From contig JANQPB010000016.1 in assembly GCA_028285495.1 (NCBI GenBank), positions 186,001-250,000 of the forward strand: a stretch of 64,000 bases of DNA, given 5' to 3'. Numbering within the stretch: the stretch's first letter is position 1; every line of letters begins with the position of its first letter. The stretch comes from Acidimicrobiales bacterium. GTDB lineage: Bacteria; Actinomycetota; Acidimicrobiia; Acidimicrobiales; SZUA-35. The notes beneath the pieces are model-generated. The model saw only the letters and a program-made list of their open reading frames with translations, was not told the DNA's origin and made no database searches. Shown piece after piece: positions 24,407 through 33,641 of the stretch. The position numbers were made by a program, and so were the translations under genes.

Positions 24407-26059
24407 ATGACCGCCGGGCGGGTCGAGCGGTCGATCGGCGACCGGCTGAGCCTGGCCGGCTGGCCGCTCGGATCGATCGTCGTCGCCGCCCTCGTCATCG
24501 CTCCGATCGCCTTCCTCGCGGTCAGCGTCCTCGACCCGAACACCGAGGTCTGGCGCCAGCAGTGGGAGACCCGGCTCCCCGGCCAGCTCGTCGAGACGGC
24601 GGTCCTGCTCGTCGGCGTCGCGCTCGGTTCGCTCGTCCTCGGAGGCAGCCTGGCCTGGCTCGTGACCGCCTACCGGTTCCCCGGCTCCCGGCTCTTCGGC
24701 TGGTTGCTGATCGCGCCGCTGGCCATGCCCGGCTACGTGCTCGGCTTCGTGACCCTGTCGGTCGTCGGCTTCACCGGACCGATCCAGGGCTGGTGGCGGG
24801 ACACGTTCGGCCAGGACGCCTGGTTCCCGCCGGTGCGGTCGATGGGTGGCGCCATCGTCGTGCTCACCCTCGTCCTCTACCCCTACGTCTTCCTGCTCAC
24901 CCGCGCCGCCCTGGCCGACCAGGCCGGCGCCGCCTACGACGTGGCCCGCAGCCTCGGAGCCGGGCCGGTCGAGGCGGCCAGGCGGGTGGCCCTCCCGCTG
25001 CTGCGGCCGGCGATGGCCGGCGGGGTCGCCGTGGTGATGATGGAGACGCTGACCGACTTCGCCACCGTGCAGTACTTCGGGGTCGACACCGTGTCCGTCG
25101 GGGTGTTCCGGATCTGGCGGGGCACGTTCGATCGCGACTCGGCCAGCGAGTTCGCCACACTGGTGCTCGTGGTGGCGCTGGTGATCATCGGGGTCGAGCG
25201 GTTGCTGCGGGGTCGAGCCCGATTCGGTCAGGCCGGCGGCCGGGCCGCCGGCCTGGCCCCGACCGCGCTGCGAGGCTGGCGGGCCGTGGCCGCCACCGGC
25301 TCCTGCGCCATCGTGCTGCTGGCCGCCATCGGTGCGCCGGTCGCCCAGCTCGTCGCCTGGGCGGTCGTGGAGGCGACCGGATCGCGGGGCACGCCGCTGC
25401 TCGAGCGCTTCCTCGAGTTCCTCGGCAACTCGGCCACGCTGGCCCTGATCACCGCCGGGGTGTGCCTGCTGCTGGCGGTGGTGGTGGCCAATGCATCCCG
25501 TTTCTCCCGCTCGCGCTCGACCGGGCTGGCGGCCCGGCTGACGGCCGTCGGCTACGCCGTACCCGGCCCGGTCGTGGCGATCGGCGTGGTGCTGGCGCTG
25601 GTCGCCCTCGACCGGCTGCTCGAGGCGATCGGCCTCGGCCTGCCCGGCGTGGTCGCCACCGGCTCGCTGATCGGCCTCGTCTACGCCTACTCGATCCGCT
25701 TCCTCGCCCCCGGCCTGCAGGCCGTCGAGTCCGGGTTGGCCCAGGTCGGCGACGAGATGACGGCGTCGGCCCGCAGCCTCGGTCACCGACCGGCCACCAT
25801 CGTCCGTCGAATCCACCTCCCCCTCGGCCGGACGAGCGTGCTCACCGCGGCGGTACTGGTCGGCGTCGACGCGCTCAAGGAGCTGCCGATCGTGCTGCTG
25901 CTTCGCCCGATCGGCTTCGACACCCTGTCGGTCTGGACCTTCAACCTCGCCACCGAGTCGCGGTTCGAGCAGGCTGCGCTCCCGGCGCTGGCCATCATCG
26001 TGGTCGCCGTCGCCCCGGTCGCCATCCTGTCCCGACGCCTGGCCGGCGAGGTGTCGTGA
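24407..26059 (+). CDS. fbpB: Ferric-iron ABC transporter permease (FbpB)
   Basis: A 550-residue permease with about 12 helices in two homologous halves, each with the inner-membrane EAA loop: DVARSLGAGPVEAARRVALP in the first half and ASARSLGHRPATIVRRIHLP in the second. This fused two-domain architecture is typical of FbpB/SfuB. It follows fbpA after 106 bases and overlaps fbpC by one base (TGATG). Confidence 0.93.
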   Translation: MTAGRVERSIGDRLSLAGWPLGSIVVAALVIAPIAFLAVSVLDPNTEVWRQQWETRLPGQLVETAVLLVGVALGSLVLGGSLAWLVTAYRFPGSRLFGWLLIAPLAMPGYVLGFVTLSVVGFTGPIQGWWRDTFGQDAWFPPVRSMGGAIVVLTLVLYPYVFLLTRAALADQAGAAYDVARSLGAGPVEAARRVALPLLRPAMAGGVAVVMMETLTDFATVQYFGVDTVSVGVFRIWRGTFDRDSASEFATLVLVVALVIIGVERLLRGRARFGQAGGRAAGLAPTALRGWRAVAATGSCAIVLLAAIGAPVAQLVAWAVVEATGSRGTPLLERFLEFLGNSATLALITAGVCLLLAVVVANASRFSRSRSTGLAARLTAVGYAVPGPVVAIGVVLALVALDRLLEAIGLGLPGVVATGSLIGLVYAYSIRFLAPGLQAVESGLAQVGDEMTASARSLGHRPATIVRRIHLPLGRTSVLTAAVLVGVDALKELPIVLLLRPIGFDTLSVWTFNLATESRFEQAALPALAIIVVAVAPVAILSRRLAGEVS

Positions 26060-27183
26060 TGGTGACGGAGCGGGAGGCGGGCCCGGCGTCGCTGACCGTC
26101 GAAGGCCTGACCAAGCGATACGGCGACGTCACCGCCGTCGACGACCTCGACCTCGAGCTCGGCCACGGCGAGCTGCTGGCGGTCGTCGGGCCGAGCGGGT
26201 GCGGCAAGTCGACCCTGCTGCGGAGCGTGGCCGGCCTGGTCGTCCCCGACGGTGGCCGGATCGCGCTCGGCGACACCGTCGTCGAGGACGGAAGCGCCAG
26301 GGTGCCACCGGAGCGCCGGGGCATCGGGCTCGTGTTCCAGGACCACGCCCTCTTCCCCCACCTGACGGTCCGGGACAACGTCGCCTTCGGGATACGCGAG
26401 GCGTCGGGTGCCGAGTCGACGGCCCGGGTCGACGAGATGCTCGAGCTGGTCAGCCTCCCGACGTACGCCGACCGCTACCCCCACGAGCTCTCGGGCGGCG
26501 AGCGGCAGCGGGTGGCGCTGGCCAGGGCGCTGGCCCCGGGGCCGTCGCTGATGCTCTTCGACGAGCCCTTCGCCAGCATCGATCACAACCTCCGGGTCCG
26601 CCTGCGGGTCGACGTGGTCGCGGCGCTGCGGGCCACGGGCACGCCGGCACTGTTCGTGACCCACGACCAGGGCGAGGCGCTGGCCATCGGTGATCGCATC
26701 GCCGTGCTGCGCCGTGGCCGTCTCGCCCAGATCGACACGCCGGCCCGCATCTTCCACCAGCCGACCGACACGTTCGTCGGGGCGTTCATGGGCGAGGCCA
26801 GCTTCCTCCCGGTCCGCGATCGGGCCGACGGCGACGGCGGCCCCGCCGAAACCCGACTCGGACCACTCGTCGACGGCGAGGTCGACCACCGGACCGTGGC
26901 CATGGTCCGACCGGACGATCTGCTGTTCACCGCCGACGCCGACGGCGATGCCAACGTGGTCGCCGGCGAGTACCGGGGCAGCGGTTGGCTGCTGACGGTG
27001 GAGCTCGACGACGGGCCGACCGTGCTCGTCGCCGCCTCCCACCTCGACGCCCCGGAGCCGGGAGCCGTCGGTCGGGTGGCGCTCGTCCCCGGCCACCGCC
27101 AGGTGCCGGTCGACGCCGACCCCGACGGCGAGACCGACCACCATGACGACAACGAACACGAGCACGAGGAGCACCGACGATGA
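26059..27183 (+). CDS. fbpC: Ferric-iron ABC transporter ATPase (FbpC) with His/acidic tail
   Basis: A 374-residue ATPase. Walker A GPSGCGKSTLLRSVAGL, Q-loop LVFQDHALFPHLTV, signature LSGGERQRVALARALA, Walker B LMLFDEPFASID, switch His in VTHDQGEALAIGD, then a TOBE-like regulatory domain (about 240-350). The last 23 residues are almost all Asp, Glu and His (HHDDNEHEHEEHRR), which could bind metal and sense cytoplasmic iron; this is inference. Its stop overlaps the next gene (ATGA). Confidence 0.93.
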   Translation: MVTEREAGPASLTVEGLTKRYGDVTAVDDLDLELGHGELLAVVGPSGCGKSTLLRSVAGLVVPDGGRIALGDTVVEDGSARVPPERRGIGLVFQDHALFPHLTVRDNVAFGIREASGAESTARVDEMLELVSLPTYADRYPHELSGGERQRVALARALAPGPSLMLFDEPFASIDHNLRVRLRVDVVAALRATGTPALFVTHDQGEALAIGDRIAVLRRGRLAQIDTPARIFHQPTDTFVGAFMGEASFLPVRDRADGDGGPAETRLGPLVDGEVDHRTVAMVRPDDLLFTADADGDANVVAGEYRGSGWLLTVELDDGPTVLVAASHLDAPEPGAVGRVALVPGHRQVPVDADPDGETDHHDDNEHEHEEHRR

Positions 27184-28553
27184 GCAGGATCGGCGTCATC
27201 GGAGCCGGGCCGGCCGGCCTGGCCGCCGCGCTCGGCGCAGCCCGGTCGGGGCACGAGGTGGTCGTGTTCGAGGCCGCCGACACGGTGGGTGGGATGGCCG
27301 GCAGCTTCGAGGTGGCCGGGGTCCGGGTCGACTACGGCTCCCACCGCCTGCACGCCTCCACCGCCCCCGAGTTCATGGCCCTGCTGCGGTCGCTCCTCGG
27401 CGACGACCTGCAGGCCCGTGAGCGCAACGGTCGCATCCACCTGCGGGACCGGTGGGTGGCGTTCCCTCTCCGCCTCGGCGACCTGGCCAGGCGGCTGCCG
27501 CCCGACTTCGCGTTCCGGGTCGGGGCCGAGACCGTCACCGGCCCGCTCCGCCGCCCCCGACCCGATCCCGGCTTCGTCGACGAGGTGACGAGACGCCTGG
27601 GGCCGACGGTCAGCGGCGAGTTCTACGAGCCGTACGCCACCAAGCTCTACGGGATCGAGCCGTCCCGCCTGACCGCCGAGCTGGCCAGCCGTCGCGTGTC
27701 GGCCTCGTCGCCGCTCGCGGTCCTGGCCAAGGCGTTCAAGGCCCGCCAGCCGGACGGGCGCACCTTCTATTACCCGCGCCGGGGCTACGGCCAGGTGTCG
27801 GAGGCGTTGGCCGAGGCAGCAACGGCCGCCGGGGCGAAGCTCCGCCTCGGTGAGCCGGTGACTGCGGTGGTCGCCGGTCCGTCGCCGTCGCTGTCGTCGG
27901 CTGCGGTGACCGAGGACGTCGACGTGATCCTCTCGACGATGCCGGTGCCGGCGCTGGCCGGGTCGATCGAGCAGGCGCCGGACGCCGCCGTCGTCCGGGC
28001 CATCGATGCGCTCCGGGTCCGGGCCATGGTGCTGGTCTACCTCGTGGTGCCCCGCCCGCAGTACACGCCGTTCGACGCCCACTACTTCCCGTCGCTCGAC
28101 GTCTCGATGAGCCGGCTGTCGGAGCCGAAGAACTACCGGGACAGGGACGACCCGACCGACCGCACGGTCCTGTGTGCCGAGCTGCCCTGCTGGGTCGACG
28201 ACGAGACGTGGTCGGCGGCCGACGACGAGCTGGGGGCGCAGGTGGCCGACGACCTCGCCAGGGCCGGGCTGCCCGCCCCGGACACGACCGAGATCATCGT
28301 CCGCCGGCTGCCCGCCGTCTACCCCGTGTACGAGCGGGGGTCGGAGGGGCCCCGGGCCGACGTCGAGCGCTGGCTGGCCGACCTGCCCGGGATCGTCAGC
28401 TTCGGCCGCCAGGGCCTCGGCGTGCCGGACAACCTCCACCACGTGCTCGACATGGGCCGGGTGGCCGCCGCCACCGTCGATGGCGGCGTCGTCGATCGGC
28501 CCCGCTGGCGCGACGAGTTGGAGCGCTTCGCCACCAACGTGGTCGTCGACTGA
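27180..28553 (+). CDS. FAD-dependent oxidoreductase (protoporphyrinogen oxidase/UGM-like)
   Basis: A 457-residue flavoprotein. Rossmann motif IGVIGAGPAGLAAALGAARS, then VVVFEAADTVGGMAGSFEVAG typical of COG1232 amine-oxidase-fold proteins, and a UDP-galactopyranose-mutase-like middle (YEPYATKLYGIEPSRL). The last part FGRQGLGVPDNLHHVLDMG closes the FAD site. It is coupled to fbpC (ATGA), yet similar proteins usually sit with glycan genes such as those that follow. A role in heme synthesis or in polysaccharide assembly are both possible; neither is shown. Confidence 0.8.
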   Translation: MSRIGVIGAGPAGLAAALGAARSGHEVVVFEAADTVGGMAGSFEVAGVRVDYGSHRLHASTAPEFMALLRSLLGDDLQARERNGRIHLRDRWVAFPLRLGDLARRLPPDFAFRVGAETVTGPLRRPRPDPGFVDEVTRRLGPTVSGEFYEPYATKLYGIEPSRLTAELASRRVSASSPLAVLAKAFKARQPDGRTFYYPRRGYGQVSEALAEAATAAGAKLRLGEPVTAVVAGPSPSLSSAAVTEDVDVILSTMPVPALAGSIEQAPDAAVVRAIDALRVRAMVLVYLVVPRPQYTPFDAHYFPSLDVSMSRLSEPKNYRDRDDPTDRTVLCAELPCWVDDETWSAADDELGAQVADDLARAGLPAPDTTEIIVRRLPAVYPVYERGSEGPRADVERWLADLPGIVSFGRQGLGVPDNLHHVLDMGRVAAATVDGGVVDRPRWRDELERFATNVVVD

Positions 28554-28572
28554 GTCTCGGCGGTTCCGACCC

Positions 28573-29031
28573 TCAGGCCGCGAGACTGACCACCGCGGCC
28601 AGCAGGGCGATCGGGATGGCCATGGCGAACCCGTTGACCGCGCCCCGGACGTGCATGCCGTCGTCGGTCGGCATCGCCACCCCGGGGATCGTCATCCACG
28701 ACGGTCGCCACCAGAGGTAGACGGCGATGTCGACGACGACGAGATCGACGAGGTTCACGATGGCCATGACGGCGTGGGCGACCAGGAACCGCTCGACGAA
28801 ACCGGCGTCGGCGACGCTGCCGGCCAGCCAGGCGGCGACGAAGGACCCACCGAGGAAGGTCAGTGCGACCAGGACGGTCCAGGTGACGGTGGTGGCGTTG
28901 GTCGGCGGCTTCTGCTCGCCGTCGGTGACGTCGGCCAGCCAGACCTCGGGGTTGCGCCACCACGACACCAGCACGACGACGGTGAAGGCCGCGCTGCCGA
29001 CGAGGCCCCAGAACAACGCGAGGGCGGTCAT
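28573..29031 (-). CDS. Small four-helix membrane protein
   Basis: A 152-residue membrane protein with four hydrophobic segments (about 3-25, 48-70, 80-105 and 130-150) and a WWRPSWMTIPG loop. No family recognised. It lies convergent with the flavoprotein gene. Function unknown. Confidence 0.65.
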   Translation of the reverse strand: MTALALFWGLVGSAAFTVVVLVSWWRNPEVWLADVTDGEQKPPTNATTVTWTVLVALTFLGGSFVAAWLAGSVADAGFVERFLVAHAVMAIVNLVDLVVVDIAVYLWWRPSWMTIPGVAMPTDDGMHVRGAVNGFAMAIPIALLAAVVSLAA

Positions 29032-29393
29032 CGGGTCATCCAGCGGATCGGGTCGGCCCCGGTCGCCTGACGCTCGGCCCCATGGCGAAGCCGGTCACGC
29101 CACCCTGTCCGAGCAGCACCACGACGTCCTCGCAACCCGAAGCCATCCGGCCGCCCGGTGACGGCCTCGTGGAGGAGGTCGTCGTCGATCCCCATGTCGG
29201 GCGCGCATGTGTAAGGCATACTTGATACTTCACGTCATACGACGTATCGGGTCAAGCGCCGCCATCCCCTCCGGCCACGGCGCCGTCGAGGATCCGGCCG
29301 ATGCCACGCCGGAAGCCCCGCTCGAGGAACGCGAGGGGCTCGGCCATGCGCACGAGGTGCGGGGCGAGACGCAGCATCTCTACAGTGACCTCG
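29032..29393. other. Intergenic region upstream of the epimerase gene
   Basis: 362 bases without a convincing gene. It holds an IdeR-like element with two mismatches (GTAAGGCATACTTGA, near 29212-29226) and an 11-base palindrome ATACGACGTAT (29237-29247) flanked by CTTGA and TCAAG. The -10 box at 29381 belongs to the next gene. Confidence 0.5.
29381..29386 (+). promoter_or_regulatory. -10 box of a leaderless promoter (epimerase gene)
   Basis: TACAGT lies seven bases before the ATG at 29394 without a ribosome site, supporting that start and a leaderless mRNA. Confidence 0.55.
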
Positions 29394-30476
29394 ATGGTGA
29401 CAGATGCGGGAGCGGGAGGCGGCGCGGGTGCCGATGGTCGAGGCGACGGCGGGTCGGGCCGACCCGGGGCCGCCGTGGTCACCGGCGCCGCGGGGTTCAT
29501 CGGCTCCCACCTGGTCGAGCTCCTCCTGGCCGCAGGCCACGAGGTGGTCGGGATCGACGACTTCGACCCGTGGTACGACCCGGCGGTCAAGCGGGCCAAC
29601 CTGACCGCCGCCACCGCCAACGCTCGTTTCACCCTCGTCGACGGCGATCTGGCCGGCGGTCCGGATCGTGGGCTCGACGCCGACCGCCTGACCGATCTGC
29701 TGACCGGTGCCGACGTCGTGTTCCACCTCGCCGGCCGACCCGGCGTGCAGGACTCATGGGGCGCCGGCTTCGCCGAGTATGTCGAGCGGAACGTTCACGT
29801 CACCCAGCGGGTCTACGAGGCGGCGCTGGCGGCCGATGTCGGTCGGGTGGTCTACGCCTCCAGCTCATCGGTGTACGGCACCAGCTCGGCCACCGGCGGC
29901 GATCGCAGCACGGCGCCGGTCAGCCCCTATGGCGTGTCCAAGCTGGCGGGTGAGCACCTGGCCGGCGTGTACCGGGTCCGTGGGCTGTCGATCACCTCGC
30001 TTCGCTACTTCACCGTCTACGGGCCCCGCCAGCGGCCGGACATGGCGATGCACCGCCTGTTCCGGGCGACGATGGAGGGCGGGCCGACCTTCGTGCTGCG
30101 GGGCGACGGCCGCCAGCGCCGCGAGTTCACCCACGTCGCCGATGTGGCCGCGGCCACGTCGGCGGCCGGCTGGCGCCCCGAGGCCGACGGGGCGACGATC
30201 GACATCGGCGGCGGCTCGTCGGTGGCACTCCGCGAGGTGATCGACCTCGTCGAGGGCATCGCCGGCGCACCGGTGCGGCTCCGCTCACTCCCGGTGGCGG
30301 CCGGCGATCCTCCGGCCACGGTGGCCGAGCACGAGTCGGCCAGGCGCCTGCTCGGCTGGGAGCCGGCCACCGACCTGGAGGCCGGCCTCGCCTCCCAGTG
30401 GGCTTGGCACGCTCAGCCGACCAGCGCCGACCCCTCGGTCGCCTCCGGCTCCGACTCCTCACTCGTCGCCGACTGA
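29394..30476 (+). CDS. NAD-dependent sugar-nucleotide epimerase/dehydratase
   Basis: A 360-residue extended SDR. After a Gly/Ala-rich N-terminus of about 25 residues comes GAAVVTGAAGFIGSHLVELL (NAD-binding), then FDPWYDPAVKRANL as in UDP-glucuronate 4-epimerases, the Ser and YxxxK motif (ASSSSVYGTS; SPYGVSKLAGEHL) and RYFTVYGPRQRPDMA. It probably makes UDP-galacturonate or a related sugar for the envelope. The gene end overlaps the end of the convergent membrane-protein gene by 64 bases. Confidence 0.88.
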   Translation: MVTDAGAGGGAGADGRGDGGSGRPGAAVVTGAAGFIGSHLVELLLAAGHEVVGIDDFDPWYDPAVKRANLTAATANARFTLVDGDLAGGPDRGLDADRLTDLLTGADVVFHLAGRPGVQDSWGAGFAEYVERNVHVTQRVYEAALAADVGRVVYASSSSVYGTSSATGGDRSTAPVSPYGVSKLAGEHLAGVYRVRGLSITSLRYFTVYGPRQRPDMAMHRLFRATMEGGPTFVLRGDGRQRREFTHVADVAAATSAAGWRPEADGATIDIGGGSSVALREVIDLVEGIAGAPVRLRSLPVAAGDPPATVAEHESARRLLGWEPATDLEAGLASQWAWHAQPTSADPSVASGSDSSLVAD

Positions 30477-31894
30477 CCCGTCGCCCGCAGGCGCCGGGCG
30501 GTGACGACCATCGCCGCGAGGACCAGCACCACCCAGACGACCGTGAGGGCGATGTCGGCGGCGGCCATCCGCTGGTGGTCGGGCAGGACCCGACGCCAGA
30601 GCTGGTACCAGGGGTTGGCGGTGCCGTCGAAGTCGACGATGAGGGTGCGCCGGTCGGTCGAGGCCTCCCAGGCCAGGATCAGCCACGACACGATGCCGAG
30701 CGCGCAGCCGGCCAGCACCGCCATCAGCGCCGGACGGTGCCGGCCGACCGCCGCCGCCACCGCAGCGACGACGATCGGGAGGACGGGGACCACCTGGCGG
30801 CCGGGCCACCACCAGCCGTGCATGGTGAAGGCGATCCAGGTCGCGGTGATCCAGCTGGCGGCGAACACCCCGAGCAGGACGTACCGACCGCGTCGCCCCG
30901 ACCGAGCCAGCCAGACCAGGGCCGGGGGCAGGGCCAGGAAGGCCGGGTTCCAGGCGATCAGGCCGAAGTTGCGATCGACGAGCAACCCGATCAGCCGGCG
31001 GCTCCGACCCGGGTAATTGGGGGCGTAGCCGACGACGAGGAACTCGCCGTTGACGAAGTGGTCACCGGCCGCATACACCGTCCAGCCCCCGTACAGCCAC
31101 CGGTGCAGCGCCAGGTAGCTGACACCGGCGAGACCGTAGGCGGCGATGGTGCCCCGCGGCACCCGTCCGTCGGCCTGCCAGCTCCGCCACAGCCCGGCCA
31201 GGGCCAGCACGGCGGCGAGCGGGACGTACTTCACCGAGAGCCAGGGCAGGGCGACGACGGCGAGGACGGTGACGACGTCGGCCGGGTCGACGCCGGTCCG
31301 GCCGAGCCCGACGCCGGCCCGGCCGGCACCGCCGGATGGCGTCGGGGTCGTGACCGCCAGCGCCCCGGCCAGCACACAGAACGCGGCCGGCATCGCCGGG
31401 TACACCTGCACGCCGTACACGCTCAGCGGCGGGGCCATGGCGAAGGCGCCGACCACCGCGGCGGCGACACCGAGCGGCGCCCCGAGCCGATCGACCGCAA
31501 GCCGCAGCGTCAGCGCGGCCACGGCGCCGGCACACACCGCGAGGGCCAGCTTGGCCCCGACCCAGCCACCGACGAGCATCGGCAGCGCCAGCAGCAGCGG
31601 GAGGAGCGGATCGTGGGGGCTCACCCGCCGACCCTCGTCGTCGAGCTCGATCGTCTGGGGGTTGAGCTGGATCTCGTGGAACGGGAGGAACCGCTCCTCG
31701 GCCAGCTCGTCGCTGACGTCGAGGCTGGCGTCCTCGCCGAGGCTGATCGCCGTGATCAGGTACTGGGGCTCGTCCGCGGTGACCCTGGCCCCGTAGGTGG
31801 CCCTGGCGTCGATGCCGGCGAGGGCGGACAGGAACGCCGCCACTGCAACGGCGACCATGGCCGCCGGTAGCCGTCGATCGTCACCTGGCGCCAT
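30413..31894 (-). CDS. Polytopic membrane protein, glycosyltransferase (GT39/GT87-like)
   Basis: A 493-residue membrane protein with about 11-12 hydrophobic segments. The first loop carries acidic residues after ATYGARVTADEPQYLITAIS, similar to the DE motif of polyprenyl-phosphate sugar transferases (GT-C fold), and later HGWWWPGRQVVPVLP. It probably transfers a sugar from a lipid carrier to a cell-surface acceptor. It is divergent from the flippase-like/GT2 fusion gene across 90 bp, and its last 21 codons overlap antisense the epimerase gene. Confidence 0.75.
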   Translation of the reverse strand: MAPGDDRRLPAAMVAVAVAAFLSALAGIDARATYGARVTADEPQYLITAISLGEDASLDVSDELAEERFLPFHEIQLNPQTIELDDEGRRVSPHDPLLPLLLALPMLVGGWVGAKLALAVCAGAVAALTLRLAVDRLGAPLGVAAAVVGAFAMAPPLSVYGVQVYPAMPAAFCVLAGALAVTTPTPSGGAGRAGVGLGRTGVDPADVVTVLAVVALPWLSVKYVPLAAVLALAGLWRSWQADGRVPRGTIAAYGLAGVSYLALHRWLYGGWTVYAAGDHFVNGEFLVVGYAPNYPGRSRRLIGLLVDRNFGLIAWNPAFLALPPALVWLARSGRRGRYVLLGVFAASWITATWIAFTMHGWWWPGRQVVPVLPIVVAAVAAAVGRHRPALMAVLAGCALGIVSWLILAWEASTDRRTLIVDFDGTANPWYQLWRRVLPDHQRMAAADIALTVVWVVLVLAAMVVTARRLRATGQSATSEESEPEATEGSALVG

Positions 31895-31971
31895 CGGGAA
31901 ACGACCATACCGGTCCCGCCGGCCGGCGGGACCACCCGGCCGACGATCGTGGTAAGGGCGGCTTAACGGCC

Positions 31972-31977
31972 TACCCT
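31972..31977 (+). promoter_or_regulatory. -10 box of a leaderless promoter (GT2 fusion gene)
   Basis: TACCCT seven bases before the GTG at 31985 supports that start and a leaderless transcript. Confidence 0.55.
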
Positions 31978-31984
31978 GCAGAGC

Positions 31985-33610
31985 GTGAATCTCCTGGCCC
32001 GGGTCCGGCGGCGGTTGTCCACGTCCAAGCTGCTGTGGATCGGCGCCGTCCTCGGCGTCGTCGCCCTCGTCGTGATGGTCCGGGCGGTCGACGGCGCCGC
32101 CTTCGCCGAGGCGATGCGGCAGGCGGCCAACCGGCCCGGCGGCGTCGCCCTCGCCCTCGGGGCCTTCGCCTTCGCCTTCCTGCTCCGGGCGATCGCCTGG
32201 CGCCGGGTCCTCCCCAGCCTGAGCTTCGGCCAGTCGTTGGCCGGGATCCACGTCGCCCTCGGCGCCAATCACGTCCTGCCGTTCCGCATGGGCGAGCCAC
32301 TGCGGGTGCTCAGCGCCGTTCGCCGCACGTCGATCGGCTTCGAGGCCGCCGCCGCCTCCACCGTGACCCTGCGGGCGATCGACCTGGTCGCGGTGGTCGC
32401 CATCGGTCTGGCCGCCGCCCCGGCGGTCTACCTCGGCGTGGTCGGCTGGGGGATCGCCGCCGCCGCCGTGGTGTTCGGCTCGGTTGCCGTCGCCGGCTGG
32501 TGGTGGCTCCGCTCCGTCGCCGCCCGCCTGCCCGACGTCAAGATGCCGGGCGTGGTCGCCGTCGCCGCCTCGGGTGCCGCCTGGCTGGCCGAGGCGGTGC
32601 TCGTGTGGCAGGTCGCCGGTTGGGCGGGCATCGAGCTGACCGCCAGCGAGGCCCTCGTCGTCACCACCGTCTCGGTGGCCGCTCAGGTGGTGGCCGTCGC
32701 CCCTGGCGGGCTCGGCACCTACGAGGCCGCCGGCGTGGCCGCCTACGTCGCCCTCGGCCACGATCCCGAGCTGGCCCTGGTCGCCGCCCTCGGGGCCCAC
32801 GCCCTCAAGACCGTCTACTCGATCGTCGTCGGGGCGATCGGCATCTTCGTCCCGGCACCGTCGCTGGTCGGGCGGCTCCGGCTCGGCCGGCCGAGCGGTC
32901 GGGTTGCGCCCGAGCTCATCGCCGCCGATGCGCCGGTCGTGCTGTTCATGCCGGCGTTCAACGAGGAGGCCGCCGTCGGCGCCTGCATCCGCCGGGCCCC
33001 GGCGACCGTGGCCGGTCGACCGGTCGAGGTCCTCGTCGTCGACGACGGCTCGGCCGACGAAACCGTCACCCGGGCCCGCGAGGCCGGCGCCGACGTGATC
33101 GAGCTCGGGGTGAACCAGGGGCTCGGCGCCGCGGTCCGGGTCGGGCTGGCCGAGGGCGTCCGGAGGCGGGCGGCGGCGGTCGTGTTCTGCGACGCCGACG
33201 GCGAGTACCCACCGGAGGAGCTCGAGAACATGGTCGAGCCGATCCTCGATGGCCGGGCCGACTACGTGACGGGAAGCCGATTCCTCGGTCACATCGAGCA
33301 CATGCGACCGCACCGCCGGATCGGCAACCTGGTGCTGACCAGGGCGCTGTCGATCGTGGCCAGGCGGCGGATCTCCGATGGCCAGACCGGCTACCGGGCG
33401 CTGTCGCTCGCCGCCGCCGACTCGGCCGAGATCATCCACGACTTCAACTACGCCCAGGTGATCACCCTCGACCTGCTGGCCAAGGGCTTCCGCCACGTCG
33501 AGGTCCCGATCAGCTACCGCTTCCGCACCACCGGCGACAGCTTCATCAAGCTCGGCCCCTACCTGCGCAAGGTCGTGCCCGCCGTCTATCGCGAGCTCAA
33601 CGCCGCCTAG
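31985..33610 (+). CDS. Fusion of flippase-like (UPF0104/LPG-synthase TM) and GT2 glycosyltransferase
   Basis: A 541-residue fusion. Residues 1-300 form an LPG_synthase_TM/UPF0104-type membrane domain of about eight helices with ALGANHVLPFRMGEPLRVLS and AVAPGGLGTYEAAGVAAYVA. Residues about 315-541 are a dolichol-phosphate-mannose-synthase-like GT2 domain with FMPAFNEEAAVGACI, VLVVDDGSADETV, FCDADGEYPPEEL and GSRFLG, then the H(R)R and ISDGQTGYRALS acceptor region. It could make and move a polyprenyl-phosphate sugar for the neighbouring GT-C protein. The GTG start is supported by the -10 box. Confidence 0.88.
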   Translation: MNLLARVRRRLSTSKLLWIGAVLGVVALVVMVRAVDGAAFAEAMRQAANRPGGVALALGAFAFAFLLRAIAWRRVLPSLSFGQSLAGIHVALGANHVLPFRMGEPLRVLSAVRRTSIGFEAAAASTVTLRAIDLVAVVAIGLAAAPAVYLGVVGWGIAAAAVVFGSVAVAGWWWLRSVAARLPDVKMPGVVAVAASGAAWLAEAVLVWQVAGWAGIELTASEALVVTTVSVAAQVVAVAPGGLGTYEAAGVAAYVALGHDPELALVAALGAHALKTVYSIVVGAIGIFVPAPSLVGRLRLGRPSGRVAPELIAADAPVVLFMPAFNEEAAVGACIRRAPATVAGRPVEVLVVDDGSADETVTRAREAGADVIELGVNQGLGAAVRVGLAEGVRRRAAAVVFCDADGEYPPEELENMVEPILDGRADYVTGSRFLGHIEHMRPHRRIGNLVLTRALSIVARRRISDGQTGYRALSLAAADSAEIIHDFNYAQVITLDLLAKGFRHVEVPISYRFRTTGDSFIKLGPYLRKVVPAVYRELNAA

Positions 33611-33641
33611 CACGAGCGAGAGCGGCCGCCCCGTTCGGCCC

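Noticed and set aside
29212..29226. IdeR-like element before the epimerase gene
   Set aside because: It has two mismatches in the core and stands in front of an envelope gene. I mention it but do not call it a box.
30413..33613. A 1066-codon minus-strand frame reaching across the GT2 fusion gene
   Set aside because: Only the part up to 31894 has membrane-protein character and a sensible ATG. The rest is a Gly/Asp/His-rich antisense shadow of the GT2 gene.
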